Below, in pieces: positions 56,663 to 64,000 of a DNA stretch of 64,000 nucleotides; position 1 is the first letter of the stretch; each line of letters starts with the position of its first letter. Position numbers and translations under genes: made by a program. A model generated the notes under the pieces. The model had not been told where the DNA came from. It did not search any database and saw only the letters and a program-made list of their open reading frames with translations. This DNA is from Hemerocallis citrina. Lineage: Eukaryota > Streptophyta > Magnoliopsida > Asparagales > Asphodelaceae. The stretch lies in the NCBI GenBank assembly GCA_017893485.1, contig CM030360.1, forward strand, positions 7,496,870 through 7,560,869, read 5' to 3'.

Positions 56663-57588
56663 TGTAACCCCTGTTTCCCCAAATCCGTATATTATGTGTA
56701 TTTTTCTATATTTAAAATTTTTGTAAATTAATTTTTCTTCTTTCAAATTCTTTGTTAAAATGTGTTGTTAGATCTTTTGTTAAAAACCTATTTTTAATCA
56801 ATAGTTTATTTATAACTAGTTCCCAATGATAATTTTTTTATAATACAAATATTTTAATTATGCTTTGGATTATTATGTTTATGTTTATGATTTTTTATGA
56901 TTATTGTCATTTTTGTTATTCGTGTTATTTTATCTTTTACTCTTGATTGTTGATTTAAAAATCTATTTCTATTGTTATTTGTATTTGTAGTATTTCAAAT
57001 AATTTCTATCTTGTAGATCAATATATATTTTGATTATATAATCCTACTTTTATTTATTACTTTATCTATTCGATTTGATCTTTTATTTAAATCATATTTG
57101 TTATCCTATGAAATTAATCCTTATCAATACTCATTAAATAAATCCTACTACAACTCCTAATTACCCACAACCCAATTACCCATTAACCCTAATCCCCTTA
57201 TATATATACGTCTATAAAGGTGTGTAGGATTTTGAGGAAGGGACAGGTCACCGAAGAGGTTGCATGCATGCAGACAGGCATGCACAATTTATTCATTTTG
57301 ATATTTGCATGCATGTGTTAGACCTACTGGCTTTGATAGGAGGAAACTTTCTTATGAATAAATTGTGCATGCAAGTACATGCAAATCTATACCATTAATT
57401 ATATTTCCAAATCTATGCAGACAAGCATGCAAATCTATGCATGTTAATTATTTTCTCAATACATGCAAATTACATTTCTGACCTCCGATATTAACCCTAT
57501 ATTTTTTTTAGCCTTTTATGTTTATGAGGGTATGATAGTAAAAAGCCGCAAAAATGGAGTTTTGCTTATATATATATGCTTAATAATA

Positions 57589-57596
<8 letters not shown>

Positions 57597-57623
<27 letters not shown>
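57597..57623. repeat. (TA)n microsatellite
   Basis: Uninterrupted AT dinucleotide run directly beside the Helitron 3' end. Confidence 0.85.
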
Positions 57624-57624
<1 letters not shown>

Positions 57625-58083
57625 TAGTTTTGCCCGTTGACATGTGCCTACGGCACGTCTTCGGAACGGTACACCTTATTTGATCATATAAAATAGTTTT
57701 GGAGGTCCGTCAAATTGATTGATGTAGTAAACATATTATATGAGAAACTTTTAGGGGTCCCAAAAAAAACATATTATATGACTTTTTTGATTTTTTTGAA
57801 TTATTTTAAAAGTTTTTTAATTTTTAATTTTTTAATTTTTTTAATTTTTTATTTTAAAAAATTTTTTAAAAATTTTATTTTCTTAATTTTTTGAATAGAA
57901 GAGGGAAGAAGAGAGGGAGAGAAAAAAAATAATTAAATAAATATATGAGTTGTTTTGGGTGGGGGATTTGAATTTGAGTTTTGGGGGGAAAATATGTTTT
58001 TTGAGATTAGATATGGGCCTTTGATTTTTGAGAGAATTGAAGGAGAGCCACTTGATAGCTTTCTTTGTGTTTTATTATATAGA
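57624..58083 (-). mobile_element. non-autonomous Helitron (460 bp)
   Basis: The minus strand starts TCTATATAATAAAACACAAA and ends CTAG, with a GTGCC...GGCAC hairpin before the end, inserted between A and T. Same family as 11904-12490. Confidence 0.82.
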
Positions 58084-60690
58084 TATATCATCCCCCTCTC
58101 TCTCTTCCTAAACCCTAGCCTCCATCCACTCATCCATCTGACCTCCTACACCTCCATATACCACTCTAGTCTCTCTCCCTTGGTGTTCTCTTGTGGCCGC
58201 AAGCCACTATTGTCATCATCCCTCTTGGATCAACTCTCTTTTGGTGGAATTGTTCGTGTGGAGATTTTCACTCAAGTTTGCTTGGATTCATTAGTTCGCA
58301 GATTTTCATTCGTGGGTTTTGCTCCTACTCTTGAATTTCACTGTTTTTCATCCCCAAATTAAGGCAAGTAACTTGTACTCCAATTCATTTGTTTGATATA
58401 AGTCAAAAAGTTTACCTATAATGTAGTTGGGTCTAGAGACAACCTTAGATTGTGTTTTCTTTGATGGATTTTGTCTCTATTGTGATAATTTTGCTATAGA
58501 TGACTCATGACACAAATCTTGATATGTGATAACCTAGGAATGGCCCAATCCTTGATTCTTAGTCATGTATGTGAATAATTGTGTGAATTTGTGTTTAGAT
58601 TAAGACCAATGTGAAATATTAGGCATGGACATGTTAGTAACCCTAAATCATGATGTTTAGATGCTTGGTATGTTGTATTTAAAGTTTGGATGTGTTTGGA
58701 TTAATATTGTTGAAGTTATGTCATTTTTGTTTTGAAGTGCGAAATCTGTATTTTCTGGATGTTCTGTTTTGTTTGCTGTTTCTGACTGTGCTACAGTCAG
58801 TAATTTAATTTCTGTATAAAATATGAATTTAGATAATTTTGTCTATTTTCAAACCCCACTGATTTTTCTTGATTTGGATTTCGTATGACTGAGTTATGAC
58901 AGTTTTGGTACAGACGTGCTGATCTTTTCCAGATTCTATTTTTCGTTGTTTTTGTTAACAAACTATTTTCAAGAACTATGTTATGCATATTATTTTGATC
59001 CAATATTTTGATCAGTGCTTCTTTATGATATTAGGGATTACCCAGAATTTTGATGAATTTAATTGATAAGTTTTATGTGATATTTCATGCTCGTCTCTAA
59101 AATCTATACATACTGTATTTTGCTCGCTGTTCTGTAAAGAACTCTATTTTCACTATGATTCCTTTGACTGTATGAAAATTGTTTGTGAAATGTGAAAGTT
59201 AGTAAATTCTATTTATTTTCATATTCCTTTGGCGGAATCGGATTTCGTTTCACTGGTTGCGAGATATCTTAGTTTTCGTACAGCAGTGTTGGGAATTCCA
59301 GATTTGCCAAAGTGTCATTTTTCGATGTTTTCTTATTTTTGATGACTGAACTAATTTTCCTGGAATATTATGAAACTTTATATTTTAATTATAGACATAT
59401 AGAGGAATACCCCAGATTTTTCCTGAATTTATTTGAGAAGTTTTGATGCGGTTTTCCTGACTGGGAATTCGTTTTACTGATTTCTGACTGAACATATTTT
59501 CTGGATTCAACCATGTTTTGAGTTATGATGTTGTGAATTACTATATGCTTATTTATACTCGCCGGATTTGTGCAGGGGTCTATTTTCCAGATCCTTTGAC
59601 GGATCCAGATTTGGATGTTTTTAGTAGCGGGAATCACTATTTTAGTACAACACTGTCTTGCTGTCCTGAATTAGAAAGCTAGCTGTTTTACCCTGTTATG
59701 TGATATCTTGTACCTGTACTTGTTTAACTTGCACCCTGAACCTGATACATGTTTATACTCTTTTATTCTTGACTTGTTTCGTGACACACACATGCCTGTT
59801 TGATATTAATAATAAATAACCAAGTCGGGGTTTAAGGGAAAGATCTAATTGTGGATAATTCAAAAACGTGTACTCGGAAGGGGGTTCGTGTTTCCCACAT
59901 TTGGAATTTGGTATATGATTTGGATTATTTGTAATTTGGTATATGATTTGGTTAATTTGGAATTTGGTATATGATTTGGTTAATTTGGAATTTTGTATAT
60001 GATTTGGATTACTTGTCCCCGAGTATACTGCCCTCTATGGTCCACTGTGAAATCTAAAGCGAAACTATTGTGTTGTAGCAACCATGTTGTATGGGCGGCA
60101 TGAAGTGCTACCTAGATAGTAATAACTACAAGATTTGACACATGAGACTTGAACTTGATACTTGAACTTGATACATAAGACTTGATACGTGACACTTGGT
60201 TACTTGATACTCGATACTTGATACATGTTACATGATTACCTGTTTACCTGGATACCTGTTACATGTTTATCTGTTTACTTGATTTCTTGATACTTGATTT
60301 ATGCCATGTACACTTGACCACCTTACCATGCTAGTTGTTTACTTGGACATCACACTTATACCATGTTGCTAGTTAGTTTCCCCATGTGCTTGTGTCCTAC
60401 ATTATAAGTGGCCCGTAACTTGCAATTGACGGGTATTTGTTTTCTCTTTCCTTCTCCTGCAATTGTTAATTGTAGATTTTGGTGACCAGCTGCCCGATGG
60501 AGTAGGTGATCTAAAGTTCTAGTTGGCTGGAGCTTTTTTCTATCTTCATTTATTTCCTATTGCTCATTTTGAACATTGTATCTGTTACTTGTATTCTTGT
60601 ATTTGGTCAATGTGACCCAGGATATTTGTTTTATTCAGATCATGACTATTTAAGATTAATATATTTTATTTCAAGTATTTCGTATGACTG

Positions 60691-61832
60691 AGTTATTTTT
60701 CCAATAAATAGATAATCTACCAAGTGAAAGGTAAAACGTTTCTTTTAGTTTTATATATAAAGAACTATTTTGACATGAACTTTTCTAATGAGCAATTTAA
60801 CAAATAGGGTGAGGAAAAAAGTTACATACCAAAAAATAGAAACTGTCAATAATGTCGAAGTGACAGTGAGGGTGGGGAGGGTGAGGGTAACGGTTGCGAC
60901 ATCGGCAAGGGTACAAGGGGGGTGAGTACGGAAAACAGTGGGGAGGCGGCAAGCGGCGAAGAAGGCGCGGTGATGCAACATAGGGCTACGGGGTGCGGGG
61001 GGGGGCTACGGGGCAGCATCGCGGTGGGAAGGCGCAGCGGGGGCGACAGATCAGTGGGGAGAGAGAGGGATTGCGGTGAAACAGAGAAGAAGATGAACAG
61101 TGACAGAGAGCAATAGATGGGGAGGCGTGAGGGAGAGGAATAGACGGGGAGGCCTCTGAATATTTTGATTTGAGCTACACGTGCGGTGCACGTGTAAATT
61201 TGTTGGATTTAATTTATATGTACAATGCACGCCTTAATAATTATTTTTTTTAATGTAAAAATTCTGACGTTGTATGGATTGGAACCTTAAACCTCCTTTA
61301 TATCACTTACGTACGGGCGATGCACGGGTTTGTTTGGTTACAACCCCCAACTCTCCCATTAAAATAGTAGAGCTTGTAGTAATTTACACGTGCGATGCAC
61401 GTCTTTATAAATATATTTTCTGGCATGAAACCTAAGACCTCCTTTATATTAATTATGTATGTGCATTGAACGTATTTGTTTGGTTATAATGCACGTGTTT
61501 GTTTGGTGACAAACTCTACTATTAAAATAGTAGAGATATATCACGTGTTTATTTGGTTAAACAACCCCAACTCTTAGAGATCAGAAATTAGAGATTAGAG
61601 ATAGATAAGTATGGTGAATCCATCCATGTGTTACATTAGTCGCCTAAGCACAGTTCTTCCCATTTCTGCGAAACAGAGAATGCACATAATCTACTTGCAC
61701 AAGTAATACACAATTTTATTTTCAATCTAGACAAATAGCTCACAACTTCAACTTACTTTCCCTACATATTTATAACAATAATAATTCTTAAAATTAAAAA
61801 AAAAAAGAAAACCAACACTCAATCCCAAGTAA
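60691..61832. repeat. 3' flank of gene copy D
   Basis: Near-identical to 1758-2911; hairpin at 61514-61535. A short gatcagagatt repeat seen in the other copies is partly deleted near 61575. Confidence 0.45.
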
Positions 61833-63522
61833 CTAAACAGATGTAGGAAGAACCCCACAGTCATAGTGGACAACAGCAGCTATCTTATGAAACAAAAACT
61901 TATAAAACACATGATCCCTTAGGAACCTAACAGCCCAACCCCGAAGCCCTGTTCCACCTTGTTGTACCCAGCCGGATAAGTACGCGCCGACAATTATGCC
62001 GGCAGCCCGCCACCTTCTCTCCTTCACATAATTCTCTACCCCCTTCTCCACCCCTATCAGACTCATCGCCCTACCGCCGGAGGAGCTCAGAGACGGGCCA
62101 ATGTTCCTTGCTAACACAATTGCATCCTCTAAAGCACAACATCCGCCTTGGCCGAGGTCTGGGGTCATAGGATGCATTGCGTCGCCAGCCACCGTGACAG
62201 TACCTTTATTATTAGGCCCCATGATCACAGCCCATGGGCTTCGCAACATAAGAGGAGCCCATGACAACGATGAAGGATCGGAGTTTCGGACAACCTCAAG
62301 GTATTCTGTAGGGAATTCCTTGGCTAGGTTGTCTGTCACTTCTCTTAGTATTAGTGAAGGGTCCCTCCAAAACTCATTTGCCATGTCTTTCTCTGTGTAA
62401 AAAAAACAAAAAACAGTAAGGTAACGTTGTTTTTTTTTTTCTTCATATGAAGTGTGAGAGAGATTTACCTCTCGGTGTAGAGGAATTGATCATGAACCAA
62501 TAGATCTCGTAGTCGTTGAGAGCAGCAAACCCAGCCCTTTTATCCTGCGAGACGAACTGGTGAGCTCCGCTTTTAAATCCATGAGGTTTGTCGTAAAGGG
62601 CCAGTCCTCGCACAGCTGATCGGCCTGAATCAATAGGAGCTGCAAGTCCTAGCCATTGAGCCACCACAGAGTGCACTCCGTCGCATCCAATCAATACCTT
62701 TACATGTACAATTAAGAGAGTGAAATTAATTGAACTGATAACATATATATATATGTAGTATGTGTGTCTTAATTCTTATAGGTACCTTTGCTCTGATAAT
62801 TGTTCCGTCGTCTAGATGCAGATCAGTAACAGTCGACGAATCATTCAAGACAACACTCTTGATGGATGATAATTTCGAAGAAAAGCGAATGGTATCAGGC
62901 TTCAGTTCTTCAGCCAGTGCTTCTAATAATGCCTTTCTGTGCACCGCTCGCAGTGCAGTCTCTTTCTGAATCCCTTCCCCTTCCCCTTCCCTTTTTGTGA
63001 TCAAATTCAATTACAAGTTATTACTAGTAATTTGGAAAACAAAAGGTAGAGCTTGTGTTTCATTGACTCATGATCAGAATAGCAAGCAGCAGAAACGCCG
63101 AACAAGAAATACCTGTTTTGGCCGAAACTCAGCGGAATCTTCTCCCCTGTATCAAGATTCGTCACCCTGCCTCTGGAATCAATCATAAATATAATAATAA
63201 AAATGAGAAGGACTTACCAAAATCCTGCTACCTAATAAAACAGTATGAAAATTTTCATCATTAAAAGAAACAAACAAAGAAAGAATTATCTTCTGACGTT
63301 TGCAAGGCAGGGTATACTGAGGTGAGCTTGTGGGCAACCCCAAGTGCATCAAGAGCGCGCCACCCGTTGGGTGCAATACCAATGGCGGTGCCAGTGGTTC
63401 GCAGTTCCTCTGCTCTTTCGAGCACTACCAGGCTTTCTACTCCTTGCTTCTTCAGTGCCTAAAGCAATGGCCAATCCTGCTATTCCTGCTCCCACAATCA
63501 CTACATCTTGCTCCTCCATCAT
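61833..63522 (-). pseudogene. FAD-dependent monooxygenase, copy D (1-bp frameshift)
   Basis: Exons: 63298-63522, 63113-63172, 62786-62990, 62469-62697, 61833-62392. One extra base in exon 1 (gcctaaag instead of gctaaag or gccaaag, near 63459) shifts the frame after about residue 20, just past the FAD-binding GAGIAG motif. All other exons are open, with an in-frame 6-bp deletion in exon 3. The last base of exon 1 is changed from G to C, which weakens the donor context, though GT remains. Exons 1-4 resemble copy C; the 3' end (KFLFHK) and 3' flank resemble copy A. A single-base assembly error could make an intact gene look broken. Confidence 0.87.
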
Positions 63523-64000
63523 TATGTTTTTCTGAGTTCTGCTCGTAATTGCTTGAGCTTGATTGCTGGCTTTTCGCCTTCATTTATAGTTGAGTGATCT
63601 TCTAGCTAGCAATTAGTAAACGTTGACGATGGCTCGAGAAGGGCATCACGTTTTTTGACGGAGATTACGTGCGTGGAATTTGGTTTAGTCTTTTAGATGA
63701 CTTACCCAAGGCAAGATTGTCAACAACAAATACAATTATCTTCATTGTTATAATAAGAGAATTGGAATTATCGGGAAGTCAATAATATCATAGATTTTTC
63801 TGGGTCATCCATCATCGGAAACTGTCAAAATGCCGAACAGAAAGAGAGGAAGGTGGGCTCCACCAAAGTGGGATGGCGTAAGCCATGAGATGTATGGATC
63901 ACGTGCGGTGTGCGGATGGCATGTCGGGACTCATCCTGGAAACCTCGGAATTTTTTCCCAAAACGACCTTTTTTTTGTAAAGTTTTTCCAAAACTGTCCT
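63523..64000. promoter_or_regulatory. 5' flank of gene copy D
   Basis: Shared promoter region with a TATA box near 63582-63588, then the copy-B-type flank (63770-63820). After 63821 it is unique, ending in tttttcccaaaacgacc-like sequence resembling the ends of the MULE-type MITE. No gene to the window end. Confidence 0.5.

Larger units (their letters stand above)
56663..60690 (+). mobile_element. long LTR-like element (copy 2)
   Basis: Starts TGTAACCCCTGTTTCCCC, matching the minus-strand start of the 8270-12770 element. Its last 1.76 kb equals 1-1757. Non-coding, with the same tatatgatttgg and acttgatac repeat zones (59900-60010, 60140-60300). It carries a nested Helitron. The right terminus is not a clean CA end, so it may be truncated where it meets the gene-flank block. 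Confidence 0.6.

Overview
The window is nuclear DNA of a flowering plant, probably a eudicot. The signs are intron-bearing genes with GT/AG splice sites, plant-type LTR retrotransposons primed by initiator-Met tRNA, L1-type LINE debris, Helitrons, hAT, PIF/Harbinger and Mutator-like MITEs, and a degraded caulimovirid (endogenous pararetrovirus). No bacterial, CRISPR or organellar features were seen.

The only host gene family is a tandem array of four copies, all on the minus strand, of a five-exon FAD-dependent monooxygenase of the plant MO1/CTF2 type (also annotated as monooxygenase 2-like or 3-hydroxybenzoate 6-hydroxylase-like). Copy A (2912-4597) has a 14-bp frameshift deletion in exon 5 and a lost splice donor. 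Copy B (35355-45597) is split in exon 5 by an 8.5-kb Copia element. Copy C (52765-54465) is intact and would encode 427 aa. Copy D (61833-63522) has a 1-bp insertion in exon 1. Similarity between copies changes partner along the gene (A/D versus B/C at the 3' end, A/B versus C/D in exons 1-4, A/C versus B/D in the 5' flank), which implies repeated unequal exchange or gene conversion.

Between A and B (4.8-35.3 kb) lies a nested transposon block. It holds a solo LTR, an AT-rich TIR element, an old Copia split by a 4.5-kb solo LTR (itself carrying a Helitron), and a LINE. The LINE is split by a Gypsy remnant whose 3' LTR holds a 7.1-kb unit: a nearly complete pararetrovirus between inverted-repeat ends and a 9-bp target duplication. 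Further right are a MULE-type MITE inside LINE ORF1, a Copia LTR, a TRIM-like element and a PIF/Harbinger MITE. The B-C interval (45.9-52.7 kb) is a shorter paralogue of the same block and supplies empty sites for several insertions. C to D (54.5-61.8 kb) holds a hAT MITE and a second copy of the long LTR-like element with its own Helitron. Positions 1-4.78 kb and 58.93-63.72 kb are near-identical direct repeats.

The most unusual structures are the pararetrovirus inside TIR/9-bp-TSD ends, with an intact 188-aa ORF between its promoter and its primer-binding site; the Copia in gene B with an inverted LTR fragment at one end and an extra 192-aa ORF upstream of gag; and the mosaic gene array with one survivor.
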